64,000 nucleotides of DNA from Nocardioides mangrovi. Its GTDB lineage: Bacteria; Actinomycetota; Actinomycetes; Propionibacteriales; Nocardioidaceae. The notes beneath the pieces are model-generated. The model worked only from the letters and a program-made list of their open reading frames with translations. It ran no database searches and was not told the origin of the DNA. A program made the translations under genes and the position numbers. Location of the stretch: contig NZ_JAIQZJ010000006.1 in the NCBI RefSeq assembly GCF_020073815.1, forward strand, positions 273,087 to 337,086. The letters run 5' to 3'. Positions 32,637 through 40,872 of this stretch are shown here, piece after piece (within the stretch, counting starts at the first letter, position 1; each line of letters begins with the position of its first letter).

Positions 32637-33071
32637 ATGACGCAGGCAGCGCACGCGGACGGACACCGCCGGATCGACCTGACGAAGATCGGCGAGGGGC
32701 GGTTCAAGGCCACCAACGCACGGGGCGGCGTGCTGCCCGTCGGGTCCGGTGACGACCCCGACTTCACACCGGTGGAGCTGCTGCTCGCGGCGATCGCCGG
32801 GTGCAGCTCGATCGACGTCGACCTGATCACCGGCAAGCGCGCCGGGGCGACGTCCTTCGACGTGGTGTCCGAGGCCACGAAGATCCGCGACGACCAGGGC
32901 AACCGGCTCGTCGACCTCCGGCTCACCTTCGAGGTCCGCTTCCCCGAGGGCGAGGACGGCGACCGCGCCCGCGAGGCGCTGCCGCGCTCGATCGCGCAGT
33001 CCCGCGACCGGCTCTGCATCGTCGGCCGCACCGTCCAGGTCGGCGCCCCGATCGAGTACGTCGAGGCCTAG
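32637..33071 (+). CDS. OsmC-family protein
   Basis: The 144-residue protein has the OsmC/Ohr fold with two conserved cysteines, in AGCSSIDVDLI and DRLCIVGRTV. In relatives these reduce organic hydroperoxides. Overall sequence is closer to the general OsmC/YhfA branch than to Ohr, so the substrate is open. CACCAT ends 6 bases before the ATG, suggesting a leaderless start. It faces the HesB-like gene across a short shared promoter region. Confidence 0.85.
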   Translation: MTQAAHADGHRRIDLTKIGEGRFKATNARGGVLPVGSGDDPDFTPVELLLAAIAGCSSIDVDLITGKRAGATSFDVVSEATKIRDDQGNRLVDLRLTFEVRFPEGEDGDRAREALPRSIAQSRDRLCIVGRTVQVGAPIEYVEA

Positions 33072-33133
33072 GCCATGGCTCTCGATCTGGGCGGCGCGCA
33101 GCAGGCCATCGCCTCGAGAGGCAGGGCCTAGCG

Positions 33134-34012
33134 GTGGCGAAGAGCGCGCGCTGGGACGCCGTGCCGCGGCAGGACGGGCGCCGCTTCGTCGTCACCGGCG
33201 CGAGCAGCGGGCTCGGCCTCGAGACTGCCCGGGTCCTGGCGCGGCAGGGCGCGGAGGTCGTGCTCGCCGTCCGTGACCCCCGGAAGGGGGAGGCCGCCGC
33301 CCGCGGGATGACCGGGAAGGTCGAGGTCCAGCGCCTCGACGTCGCCGACCTGACCTCGGTCCGCGAGTTCGCCGCGCAGGTCGGGCCGGTGGACGTGCTG
33401 GTCAACAACGCCGGCGTGCTCGCCGTCCCCTACGCGCTGACCGCCGACGGGTTCGAGACGCACCTGGCCACCAACCACCTCGGCCACTTCGCGCTCGCCA
33501 ACCTGATGCTGCCGACCATCTCCGACCGCGTGGTCGTGATCTCCTCGCGCGCGGCGCACAGCGGCGTGATCGACCTCGACGACCTCGACTGGCAGCGGCG
33601 CGACTACCAGCCCTTCGCGGCGTACGCCGCCTCCAAGCTGGCCGGGATGCTCTTCCTCGCCGAGCTCCAGCGCCGGCTGACCGCCGCCGGCTCGACGTTG
33701 CGGGCCACCGGAGCGCACCCCGGGTCGACCGCAACCGCGATCACGGGTGCCACGGGCAGCCGGTGGAAGACGTGGGTCGGCCACTGGGGGCACCGCCTCA
33801 CCGGGATGTCCGTCGCGCAGGGCGCCCTGACCAGCCTCTACGCCGCGACCATGGACGTCCCGGGCAACACCTTCATCGGCCCCGACGGTCTCGGGGAGAT
33901 GCGGGGCTGGCCGACCGCGGTCGGCCGCAGCCCGGCCGCCCTCGACCCGGCCGCCGCGCGGGCGCTGTGGGACCGGTCCGAGGACCTCACCGGAGTCCGC
34001 TTCCCGCTCTGA
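33134..34012 (+). CDS. short-chain dehydrogenase/reductase
   Basis: This 292-residue classical SDR has the nucleotide-binding TGASSGLGLETARVL, the NNAG motif and the catalytic Ser, Tyr and Lys in VISSRAAHSG and YAASKLA. The overall pattern (THLATNHLGHFALANLML) is that of the retinol dehydrogenase/oxidoreductase group. Substrate is unknown. The frame is open upstream; GTG 33134 is chosen because the Rossmann fold then starts about 18 residues in. TAGCGG just before it may be part of a promoter. Confidence 0.88.
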   Translation: MAKSARWDAVPRQDGRRFVVTGASSGLGLETARVLARQGAEVVLAVRDPRKGEAAARGMTGKVEVQRLDVADLTSVREFAAQVGPVDVLVNNAGVLAVPYALTADGFETHLATNHLGHFALANLMLPTISDRVVVISSRAAHSGVIDLDDLDWQRRDYQPFAAYAASKLAGMLFLAELQRRLTAAGSTLRATGAHPGSTATAITGATGSRWKTWVGHWGHRLTGMSVAQGALTSLYAATMDVPGNTFIGPDGLGEMRGWPTAVGRSPAALDPAAARALWDRSEDLTGVRFPL

Positions 34013-34021
34013 GGCCCGGGG

Positions 34022-34711
34022 TCAGCCGACCGTCACCGCGCTGATGTCCACGGCCGTGGTGGGGTGACCGTCGCCCGGACCGTTGGCGTTGTCCGTGCCG
34101 GCGGCGGCGACCTTCTTCACGAGCGTGAGGCCGGCATCGTCGACGGTCCCGAAGACCGTGTAGGCGGGAGGCAGCCGCGAGTCGCCGTACACGATGAAGA
34201 ACTGCGACCCGTTGGTGTCCGGACCCGCGTTCGCCATCGCGAGGGTGCCGGCCGGATAGGCGATGGTCCCGTCCGAGTCCGGCTGGGGCAGCGCATCCAG
34301 CTCGTCGTCGAACGCGTAGCCGGGACCGCCCGAGCCCGAGCCGGTCGGGTCCCCGCACTGGAGGACGAGGATGCCGGCGGTCGTCAGCCGGTGGCAGGAG
34401 GTGTCGTCGAAGTAGTGCTGGTCGGCCAGCGAGACGAAGGAGGAGACCGTGCAGGGCGCGGCGTCGGCGTCGAGCGTGGCCCCGATGTCGCCCACGCTGG
34501 TCGCGATCACCGCGTGCACCTCTCCGCTCTCGGTCGCGTGGTCGGCGGGCGGGTCGACGTCCTTGGCCGCCTGGCCGGACTGCTGCCAGTCGCAGGAGAC
34601 GCCGGTCCCACTGCCGTCGGTGGCCGTGTCGTCGGAGTCGCTGCCGCACCCGGAGAGGGCGATCGACGCGACGAGGGCGAGGCCGGCGTACGCGGCGAGG
34701 CGGGAGCGCAT
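34022..34711 (-). CDS. peptidyl-prolyl isomerase, cyclophilin type, lipoprotein
   Basis: The 229-residue product has a lipoprotein signal peptide with lipobox ALSGC and C22 as the lipidated cysteine, then a Ser/Asp/Thr-rich linker and a cyclophilin domain. Recognisable pieces are CHRLTTAGILVLQCGDPTG, FDDEL and GSQFFIVYGDSRLP. It should help fold proteins outside the membrane. On the minus strand TACGAT (34718-34723) ends 6 bases before the ATG, giving a leaderless transcript. The next gene upstream on the same strand stops 23 bases away. Confidence 0.92.
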   Translation of the reverse strand: MRSRLAAYAGLALVASIALSGCGSDSDDTATDGSGTGVSCDWQQSGQAAKDVDPPADHATESGEVHAVIATSVGDIGATLDADAAPCTVSSFVSLADQHYFDDTSCHRLTTAGILVLQCGDPTGSGSGGPGYAFDDELDALPQPDSDGTIAYPAGTLAMANAGPDTNGSQFFIVYGDSRLPPAYTVFGTVDDAGLTLVKKVAAAGTDNANGPGDGHPTTAVDISAVTVG

Positions 34712-34734
34712 GCGCCGATCGTAGGGTGCGCCGC

Positions 34735-35796
34735 TCAGTCGTTGCGGCCCCGGGCCGCCACCGGCCAGGGCTCGAGCGCACCGTCCCCGAGGTCGGCCCA
34801 GAGCACGTCGGTCAGGTTGACGGCGTTGCAGACGTGGTTGGGGACGACGTCCACCCGGCTCCCGAGCGGCGGCAGCGGGGCGCCGGCCAGCTCGACGACG
34901 GCGTGGTGCTCGGACAGCATCACGACGCGGGCGTCCGGGTGGGCCGGGAGCCGGCCCCAGCCGGTGGCGTACGGCGCCCGGTCGGCGCCGAGCGACTTGC
35001 TGCCGGCATCGAGGACGAGGCGTCCGCCCGCGTGGCTGACGACCGTCGCGCGGCAGGTGAGCGCGATGTCCTCGGCCGGCATGGTGCCGAGCTCCCACTG
35101 CTGGGCGTCGCCGAAGACGTAGACGCCGGGCCGCAGCTCGGTGAGCACGTCGGTGTGGCTGTGCGCGAGGCTCGGCGTCGACCCACCGCTGACCACGTCG
35201 GGCTCGATGCCCGCCGCCCGCAGCGCCTCGGTGGCCTCCCGGAGGGCGGCCGCCTCGTCGTCGGCCGCGCTGCGTCGTCCGTCGGGCGCATAGCTGTGGC
35301 CGGGGAAGGTGAAGATGCCGCGCACCTCCAGCCCGGCCTCGGCCGCGGCGGCGGCGACCAGGCCGGCGTCCTCCGGTGCGACGCCCGAGCGGTGGGTGCC
35401 GCTGTCGACCTCGACCAGCACGCCGATGCCGGCGCCGGCCAGCAGGCGGCCGTCGTGGCGGGCGGCCTCGACCGAGTCGACGCCGATGGTGATCTCTGCC
35501 CGACCGGCGAGATCGCGCAGCCGCGCGGCGCCGCCGGGCGACGGCCACAGGGGATAGGCGATGAGCAGGTCCTCGACGCCGTGCTCGACGAACACCTCGG
35601 CCTCGCCGATCGTCGCGACGGTCAGCCCGACCGCGCCCGCCTCGAGCTGGAGCCGGGCGATCTCGGGAGACTTGTGGGTCTTGGCGTGTGGGCGCAGGCT
35701 GACGCCGGCGGCGGACGCACGCTGCGCCGTGCCCGCGATGTTCTGGCGCAGTCGCGCCACGTCCACCCGCAGGTACGGCGTCGCCGGCTCGCTCAC
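34735..35796 (-). CDS. D-threonine aldolase / D-serine dehydratase-like PLP enzyme
   Basis: This 353-residue fold-III enzyme has the alanine-racemase-like barrel with the PLP lysine K39 in RPHAKTHKS. The C-terminal domain carries the metal ligands His and Cys in VPNHVCNAVNL, as in D-threonine aldolase and eukaryotic-type D-serine dehydratase. It probably acts on beta-hydroxy D-amino acids. The GTG start overlaps the aldo/keto reductase stop by GTGA, so the two are coupled; the reductase could take the aldehyde released by an aldolase. That link is inference. Confidence 0.85.
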   Translation of the reverse strand: MSEPATPYLRVDVARLRQNIAGTAQRASAAGVSLRPHAKTHKSPEIARLQLEAGAVGLTVATIGEAEVFVEHGVEDLLIAYPLWPSPGGAARLRDLAGRAEITIGVDSVEAARHDGRLLAGAGIGVLVEVDSGTHRSGVAPEDAGLVAAAAAEAGLEVRGIFTFPGHSYAPDGRRSAADDEAAALREATEALRAAGIEPDVVSGGSTPSLAHSHTDVLTELRPGVYVFGDAQQWELGTMPAEDIALTCRATVVSHAGGRLVLDAGSKSLGADRAPYATGWGRLPAHPDARVVMLSEHHAVVELAGAPLPPLGSRVDVVPNHVCNAVNLTDVLWADLGDGALEPWPVAARGRND

Positions 35797-36629
35797 ATCT
35801 CCTCGTGGGTGTCCGGGTCGCCACCGAAGAGGCGGCCGTCCGGGCGGCCGAGGGCGGTGATCGCGGCGACCTCGTCGTCGGTGAGCTCGAAGCCGAAGAC
35901 GTCGAGGTTCTGGCGTTGCCGTTCCGGTGTCGCGGACTTGGGGATCGGGACGGAGCCGAGCTCGACCTGCCAGCGGAGGATCACCTGGCCCGGCGTCACC
36001 CCCAGCCGCTCCGCGGCCGCGGCGACCGGCGGCTCGCTGAAGGGCGCCTGCCGCTTGCCGAGCGGGCTCCACGACTCGGTGCGGATGCCGCGCTCCGCGT
36101 TGACCGCACGCATGTCGACCTGGGGGAAGTAGGGGTGCAGCTCGATCTGGTTGACCACCGGCGTCACGCCGGTCTGGCCGATGATCCGGTCGAGGTGCTC
36201 GGCGGTGAAGTTGGAGACGCCGATCGAGCGCACGAGGCCCTCGGCGCGCAGGTCGACGAGCGCCCGCCAGGCCTCGGCGTACTTGCCGACGCTCGGGTTG
36301 GGCCAGTGGATGAGGTGCAGGTCGAGGTGCTCGAGGCCGAGCCGCTCCAGCGACTCGTGCACGCTGCGGACGGCGTCGTCGTACCCGTGGTCGCGGCCCG
36401 GGACCTTGCTCGCGACGAAGAGCTCCTCGCGGGCCACGCCGGACTGGCGGATCGCCTCGCCGACCTCGCGCTCGTTCTCGTAGTTGACCGCGGTGTCGAG
36501 CAGCCGGTAGCCGACCTCGATCGCCGACCGGATCGCCGCGACGCCGTCGTCGCCCTTGAGGGGGTAGGTGCCGAAGCCGATGGCCGGCAGGTGGTGGCCG
36601 TCGTTGAGCTCGTACGTCGGGATCGCCAT
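35793..36629 (-). CDS. aldo/keto reductase
   Basis: This 278-residue (beta/alpha)8-barrel NADPH reductase has the full catalytic tetrad: Asp and Tyr in LLDTAVNYENEREVG, Lys in VASKVP and His in LHLIHWP. The C-terminal IPKSATPERQRQNLDVFGF binds the cofactor phosphate. The start is ATG 36629 (MAIPTYEL) rather than GTG 36635, because TACGTT at 36636-36641 (minus strand) lies exactly 6 bases before it. It is coupled to the downstream D-amino-acid aldolase-like gene. Confidence 0.93.
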   Translation of the reverse strand: MAIPTYELNDGHHLPAIGFGTYPLKGDDGVAAIRSAIEVGYRLLDTAVNYENEREVGEAIRQSGVAREELFVASKVPGRDHGYDDAVRSVHESLERLGLEHLDLHLIHWPNPSVGKYAEAWRALVDLRAEGLVRSIGVSNFTAEHLDRIIGQTGVTPVVNQIELHPYFPQVDMRAVNAERGIRTESWSPLGKRQAPFSEPPVAAAAERLGVTPGQVILRWQVELGSVPIPKSATPERQRQNLDVFGFELTDDEVAAITALGRPDGRLFGGDPDTHEEM

Positions 36630-36642
36630 GCCCACAACGTAC

Positions 36643-37017
36643 TCAGGGCTCGTCGGTCGCCTGCGTGTGGCGCTGCTCCTTGAGCCGCGCCTCGTGGGTG
36701 TGCCGCTCGCCGCCGGTCAGGGTCTCCCGCGCCTCGGTCACGAACCTGCGGAACGTCGCGTAGTAGTCGTCGTCGTACTCCTCGACGACCTGGAAGGTCC
36801 ACCGGCCGGGGAGCACGTTGCGGCCGACGAGCTCGCGGTCCAGCCGGTCGGCGAGCTCGTCGTGACCGGCCCCGCGGAGCAGGTCCACCGCCTCGCCGAG
36901 CGTGAAGTCGGCGGTCCCGGACATCCGGTGGAAGCGGTAGAGGCTGCCCCGCGCGTCCTCGACCACCTCGAACGCCTCGGAGAGCTTGCCGACCGCCTCC
37001 ACCGTCGCGTCGTTCAC
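36643..37017 (-). CDS. conserved hypothetical protein, 124 residues
   Basis: No family is recognised with confidence. The protein is soluble, with a helical N-terminus (ATVEAVGKLSEAFEVVEDARG), an aromatic patch RFHRMSGTADFTLGEA and an acidic segment EEYDDDYYATFRRFV. The charged C-terminus has a His/Arg-rich GGERHTHEARLKEQRHTQ. GTG 37017 overlaps the stop of the preceding small gene by four bases, which supports it being real and co-expressed. Confidence 0.65.
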   Translation of the reverse strand: MNDATVEAVGKLSEAFEVVEDARGSLYRFHRMSGTADFTLGEAVDLLRGAGHDELADRLDRELVGRNVLPGRWTFQVVEEYDDDYYATFRRFVTEARETLTGGERHTHEARLKEQRHTQATDEP

Positions 37018-37226
37018 GCCGAGAGCACCTCCTCGGCCGACACCGTGCCGTGTGCCTCCTCGATGGCGTCGGCGAGCCGCGTCACCTCGTCGTCCGACAC
37101 GTCGACCTCGGCCTCCCCGAACCCGTCCCGCAGCTCGTTCGCCACGGTGCCCTCGGGTGCGCCGTCCTGGTAGGAGGAGACGCGGTCGACCACCGCCTGG
37201 ATCGCTTCGATTCGCTCGTCAGTCAT
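37014..37226 (-). CDS. small acidic conserved protein, 70 residues
   Basis: The product is rich in Asp and Glu with the pattern MTDERIEAIQAVVDRVSSY and SDDEVTRLADAIEEAHG. It is probably all-helical and soluble. No function is known. It is upstream of and overlapping (GTGA) the 124-residue gene, forming a two-gene unit. TACGGC lies 6 bases before the ATG on the minus strand, so it may be leaderless. The frame is open further upstream, but that sequence is antisense to the peptidase gene. Confidence 0.65.
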   Translation of the reverse strand: MTDERIEAIQAVVDRVSSYQDGAPEGTVANELRDGFGEAEVDVSDDEVTRLADAIEEAHGTVSAEEVLSA

Positions 37227-37269
37227 GGCGGGGCCGTACCCGCGTGCGCCGTCGGGCACGCTTGCCCCC

Positions 37270-37980
37270 GTGAGCGACGCGATCGACCGGATCTGGGGCG
37301 ACGTCACGGGCACCCAGCCCGCGCCCGCCGACGACGTCGTGCTGCTCGCGCTCGTCGTGGCGCTCGCGGTCGTGCTCGTCCCGCCGCTGTGGCGGATCGG
37401 ACGGCACCTGGTGACCATCGCGCACGAGGGCGCCCACGGCGTCGCGGCACTGCTGAGCGGCCGACGCCTCGCGGGGATCCGGCTGCACTCGGACACCTCC
37501 GGGCTCACCGTCTCGCGGGGCAGGCCCCGCGGTCCGGGCATGGTCGCGACCGCCTTCGCCGGGTACGTCGGCCCGTCGCTCCTCGGCCTGGGTGCGGCGT
37601 ACCTGCTCTCGCGACACCACGCGCTCGCGGTCCTGTGGCTCGCGCTCGTCCTGCTGACGCTGCTCCTGGTGCAGATCCGCAACTTCTTCGGGCTGTGGGC
37701 GGTGCTCGTCGCGGGGGTCGCCGTCGCGGTCGTGTCGTGGTGGGGGAGCGGTCAGCAGCAGTCGCTGGCGGCCTACCTGATGACGTGGTTCCTGCTGCTC
37801 GCCGGACCGCGTCCGGTGCTCGAGCTCCAGCAGCTGCGCCGTCGCGGCCGGGCGCGCGACTCGGACGCCGACGTGCTGGCCCGGCTGACCCGGGTGCCGG
37901 GGCTGGTGTGGGTGGCGGTCTTCCTGCTGGTCACGCTGGGCTGCCTGGCCATCGGCGGCCGGTGGCTCCTGGCGGCCTGA
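37270..37980 (+). CDS. M50-type membrane metallopeptidase
   Basis: This 236-residue protein has the zinc motif HEGAH (in LVTIAHEGAHGVAALLSGR) at the edge of a membrane helix, and about six hydrophobic segments. This is the layout of M50B-like peptidases, which cut substrates within the membrane or have lost that role. The second metal-binding motif (an NxxPxxxLDG-like stretch) is not evident; the DSD near residue 200 is a weak candidate. GTG 37270 opens just ahead of the conserved region. It is divergent from the small gene pair by 43 bases. Confidence 0.78.
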   Translation: MSDAIDRIWGDVTGTQPAPADDVVLLALVVALAVVLVPPLWRIGRHLVTIAHEGAHGVAALLSGRRLAGIRLHSDTSGLTVSRGRPRGPGMVATAFAGYVGPSLLGLGAAYLLSRHHALAVLWLALVLLTLLLVQIRNFFGLWAVLVAGVAVAVVSWWGSGQQQSLAAYLMTWFLLLAGPRPVLELQQLRRRGRARDSDADVLARLTRVPGLVWVAVFLLVTLGCLAIGGRWLLAA

Positions 37981-38035
37981 CCGAGACCTGCGGGCGACCG
38001 AGCCCACGGGGACGCTCGTCGTTGGCACCGCGCCG

Positions 38036-38041
38036 TAGGGT
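38036..38041 (+). promoter_or_regulatory. -10 element of the leaderless LLM oxidoreductase gene
   Basis: TAGGGT ends 6 bases before GTG 38048, with CGAGTC between and no ribosome binding site. Confidence 0.5.
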
Positions 38042-38047
38042 CGAGTC

Positions 38048-38920
38048 GTGCGGATCGGAATCCACTACGCCAACTTCACCCACCCCGACTGGCAGACCCG
38101 GCTGGCCGATCGGCTGACCGAGACGGCGCGCGTCGCCGACCAGGGCGGCGTCTCGATGCTCACGGTCATGGACCACTACTTCCAGATGGAGCAGCTCGGC
38201 GGACCGCCGGAGCCGATGCTCGAGGGCTACACGACGCTCGGCTACCTCGCCGGCCAGACCGAGAACGTGCGGCTGAGCCTGCTCGTCACCGGCGCGACGT
38301 ACCGCCACCCGGGCCTGCTCGCCAAGATCGTGACCACCCTCGACGTGCTCTCGCGCGGCCGGGCGATGCTCGGGATCGGCGCGGCGTGGTACGACCGGGA
38401 GCACGAGGGCCTCGGCGTCCCCTTCCCGCCGACGTCCGAGCGGTTCGAGCGGCTCGAGGAGACCCTCCAGGTCTGCCGGCAGATGTGGAGCGACGACGAC
38501 GGCGCCTACGACGGCCAGCACTACCACCTCGCCGAGACCGTCTGCGTGCCGCCGCCGGTGCAGGCACGGGTGCCGATCCTGATCGGTGGCGCGGGGGAGC
38601 GGAAGACGCTCCGGCTGGTCGCGCAGTACGCCGACGCCTGCAACCTCTTCGGCGGCGACGTGGACACGATCCGCCACAAGCTGGACGTGCTGCGCGGCCA
38701 CTGCGAGGCGGTCGGCACCGACTACGACGCCATCGAGAAGACGATGATCAGCGGCCCGGGCGCCGACCCGGTCGGCGACACCGACGGGTTCCTCCGTCAG
38801 ATGGAGGAGTACGCCGCCCTCGGGATCTCGCTCGTCACCCTGATGCCGCCGACCGAGGACCCGGTCGCGTGGACGTCCACCGTGTGCGAGGACGTGCTCC
38901 CGCGGCTGTCGGAGGTCTGA
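38048..38920 (+). CDS. LLM-class F420-dependent oxidoreductase
   Basis: This 290-residue (beta/alpha)8 luciferase-like protein starts MRIGIHYANFTHPDW and has MDHYFQMEQ, LLVTGATYRHPGLLAKIVTTLD and LGIGAAWYDREHEGLGVPFP. The last stretch is characteristic of F420-using members of actinobacteria. It transfers hydride between F420 and an unknown organic substrate. Its stop is only three bases from the stop of the convergent VOC gene. Confidence 0.9.
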   Translation: MRIGIHYANFTHPDWQTRLADRLTETARVADQGGVSMLTVMDHYFQMEQLGGPPEPMLEGYTTLGYLAGQTENVRLSLLVTGATYRHPGLLAKIVTTLDVLSRGRAMLGIGAAWYDREHEGLGVPFPPTSERFERLEETLQVCRQMWSDDDGAYDGQHYHLAETVCVPPPVQARVPILIGGAGERKTLRLVAQYADACNLFGGDVDTIRHKLDVLRGHCEAVGTDYDAIEKTMISGPGADPVGDTDGFLRQMEEYAALGISLVTLMPPTEDPVAWTSTVCEDVLPRLSEV

Positions 38921-38923
38921 GCC

Positions 38924-39430
38924 TCACAGCACGACGGTGCCGTACATCTCGCCGAGCGGGTCGGAGATGAGCTCGACCCGGGTGCCGTCGGGGTCGCGCA
39001 GGTAGATCGACGACCCGCTCTCGAGCAGGTAGTCGACGCCGGCGTCGTCGAGCTTGTCCTTCAGCGCGGCCCAGCGCGCCGGGTCGACCGAGATCGCCAG
39101 GTGGTGCAGGCCGCCGAGCACCTCGGCGTACGGCCCGACGTCGAGGCCCGGGAAGTCGAAGAACGCGATCAGGTTGTGGTTGCCGATGTCGAAGAAGAAG
39201 TGGTTGGAGCCGGGGTAGTCGCGGTTCTCCACGATCTCGGTCAGCGGGAACTCCAGGAGTCCCTGGTAGAAGCGCACGGTCGTCTCGACGTCGGCGCAGA
39301 CGATGGCGACGTGGTGGAGACCGCGCGCCGACGAGACGGGCCGGTCGGCGTCGGTGGAGAGGTACGTCGATCGGATCCGGTCGCGCTCGGCGGCGATGTG
39401 CTCGAGGGCGGGGGCGTCGGGGGCGGCCAT
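38924..39430 (-). CDS. VOC (glyoxalase/dioxygenase superfamily) protein
   Basis: The 168-residue protein contains one VOC domain with paired beta-alpha-beta-beta-beta units: GLHHVAIVCADVETTVRFYQ, then GGLHHLAISVDP and DPDGTRVELISDPL. Metal ligands are probably the two first His positions and the late Glu. The function in the cell is unknown. On the minus strand TAGCGT at 39438-39443 ends 7 bases before the ATG, consistent with a leaderless mRNA. Confidence 0.85.
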   Translation of the reverse strand: MAAPDAPALEHIAAERDRIRSTYLSTDADRPVSSARGLHHVAIVCADVETTVRFYQGLLEFPLTEIVENRDYPGSNHFFFDIGNHNLIAFFDFPGLDVGPYAEVLGGLHHLAISVDPARWAALKDKLDDAGVDYLLESGSSIYLRDPDGTRVELISDPLGEMYGTVVL

Positions 39431-39463
39431 GCGGGCGACGCTACTCCGCCCGCACCGGCGGGA

Positions 39464-40201
39464 TCAGTCCTTCGGGTCGGGAACGTCGGCAAAGGTCTTC
39501 GGGCGCGAGAGCCAGTCCCAGTGGTCACGCGGCCAGATCACCGAGAAGACCTTCCCGACGACGAGCTTCTCGTCGACGTAGGCGTCGTTGGGATCGCAGC
39601 TCGGCCCGGCGTCGGAGCCGCAGAGGTGGTAGCTGCTGTCCGCGGAGTTGGCCCGGTTGTCGCCCATGAGGAAGACGTGTCCGGCCGGCACCGGCCCGGC
39701 GGTCCAGCTGCAGTCGCCGGGTCCCTCGGGGCCGCGGCAGGTCTGGGTGTCGGGGTCCTTGACGTACGAGTCCTCGTCCAGGGGCTGGCCGTTGACCGAG
39801 ATCCGCCCCTGGTCGTCGCAGCAGACGATGGTGTCGCCGGCGACACCGATCACACGCTTCACGAGGTGCCCGCCGGTGGGGTAGAGACCGACCTTCGCGA
39901 GCGTCTTGGAGACCGCGCCGGTCGGCCCGGTCTTCTCCCACGCCGGCAGCCAGTCGCCCGGGTCCTCGAAGACGACGACGTCGCCGCGCTGGGGCGTCCC
40001 GCCGAACCAGTACGACGGCTTCTCGACCAGGATCCGGTCGTTGTTGACCAGCCCGGGCTCCATCGACTCCGAGGGGATGTAGAAGGCCTGGACGAAGAAG
40101 GTCTTGATGATCAGGGACAGGCCGATCGCGATGACGAGGAGGAGGATCGTCTCCTGCCACCACGAGAGGTGCCTGCGGTCCGAGTCCTTCGTCGCTGCCA
40201 C
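39464..40201 (-). CDS. lepB: signal peptidase I
   Basis: This membrane serine protease removes signal peptides from exported proteins. The 245-residue product has one N-terminal transmembrane helix at about residues 17-34. The catalytic Ser is S46 in IPSESMEPG and the general base Lys is K115 in HLVKRVIGVAGDT. Box E GHVFLMGDNRANSADS follows. A pair CC next to the K box (IVCCDD) is unusual but harmless. The start is GTG; TAGAGT at 40208-40213 on the minus strand ends 6 bases away, so the message is probably leaderless. Confidence 0.95.
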   Translation of the reverse strand: MAATKDSDRRHLSWWQETILLLVIAIGLSLIIKTFFVQAFYIPSESMEPGLVNNDRILVEKPSYWFGGTPQRGDVVVFEDPGDWLPAWEKTGPTGAVSKTLAKVGLYPTGGHLVKRVIGVAGDTIVCCDDQGRISVNGQPLDEDSYVKDPDTQTCRGPEGPGDCSWTAGPVPAGHVFLMGDNRANSADSSYHLCGSDAGPSCDPNDAYVDEKLVVGKVFSVIWPRDHWDWLSRPKTFADVPDPKD

Positions 40202-40236
40202 GCGGTGACTCTAGACGCCCGGTGGGCGAGCGTCCC

Positions 40237-40788
40237 TCAGCGGCGCGCTCGTCGCTGGCTGGTCATCGCGACCCGGCCGGCGTACGTCGTCCCCGGCACG
40301 CCCGTCGCGTTGGCCGCGGTGAAGGTGTAGGTCCCGCGGGAGAGCCGACCGAGGGCGATCCGCTGGTGCGTCGCGTCGCCTCGGGTGGACCGGCCGATCG
40401 TCGTGCCGTCGGCGTCGTACGCGTAGAGGTCGACCTCCGCGGAGCTGTCCCGCCACCAGATCCGGACCCGCAGCGATCCCCGGTGGGACCTCCAGAAGTG
40501 CCGGGGGATCGTCAGGTGGAGGGTCTCGGTGTCACAGGTGGTGGCGGTCGTGGAGGGTGCATCGACGCAGGCCGCCGGGTCCATCGCGCCGGTGCCGGCG
40601 AAGTTGCCCGTCCACAGGATCTTCTGCGTGACCGGCCTCGACCGGTGGTCGAGCGGAGGTGCTCCCATCGTCTGGGCGCTCGGGTCCGCGGCCACCGCGG
40701 ACGGCCCACCGGCGCCGGGGACCAGGAGGAGGGCCGTGGTGAGCGCCAGGATCGCGCTCGGTGCCACACGTCGTCGCAGATCGTTCAT
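40237..40788 (-). CDS. secreted protein with a PPC-like beta domain
   Basis: The 183-residue product has a signal peptide (MNDLRRRVAPSAILALTTA, with cleavage near AVAAD). The C-terminal 110 residues resemble a bacterial pre-peptidase C-terminal domain: VDLYAYDADGTTIGRSTRG, then LGRLSRGTYTFTAANATG. Such domains are jelly-roll beta sandwiches found on secreted enzymes, but no catalytic domain is attached here. Two cysteines (AACVDAP, TTCDTET) may form a disulphide. Function unknown. Confidence 0.65.
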   Translation of the reverse strand: MNDLRRRVAPSAILALTTALLLVPGAGGPSAVAADPSAQTMGAPPLDHRSRPVTQKILWTGNFAGTGAMDPAACVDAPSTTATTCDTETLHLTIPRHFWRSHRGSLRVRIWWRDSSAEVDLYAYDADGTTIGRSTRGDATHQRIALGRLSRGTYTFTAANATGVPGTTYAGRVAMTSQRRARR

Positions 40789-40872
40789 GCCGGACCCCTG
40801 TCCGTGAGGTGGTGCGGGTGGAGCACGACCGGGTGTCGGTCCCGACCAGTCGGATCCGGTTGAATCGGCGTG

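Noticed and set aside
33062..33133. GGCCTAG repeats before the SDR gene as a regulatory site
   Set aside because: Short and imperfect; not distinguishable from chance in this composition.
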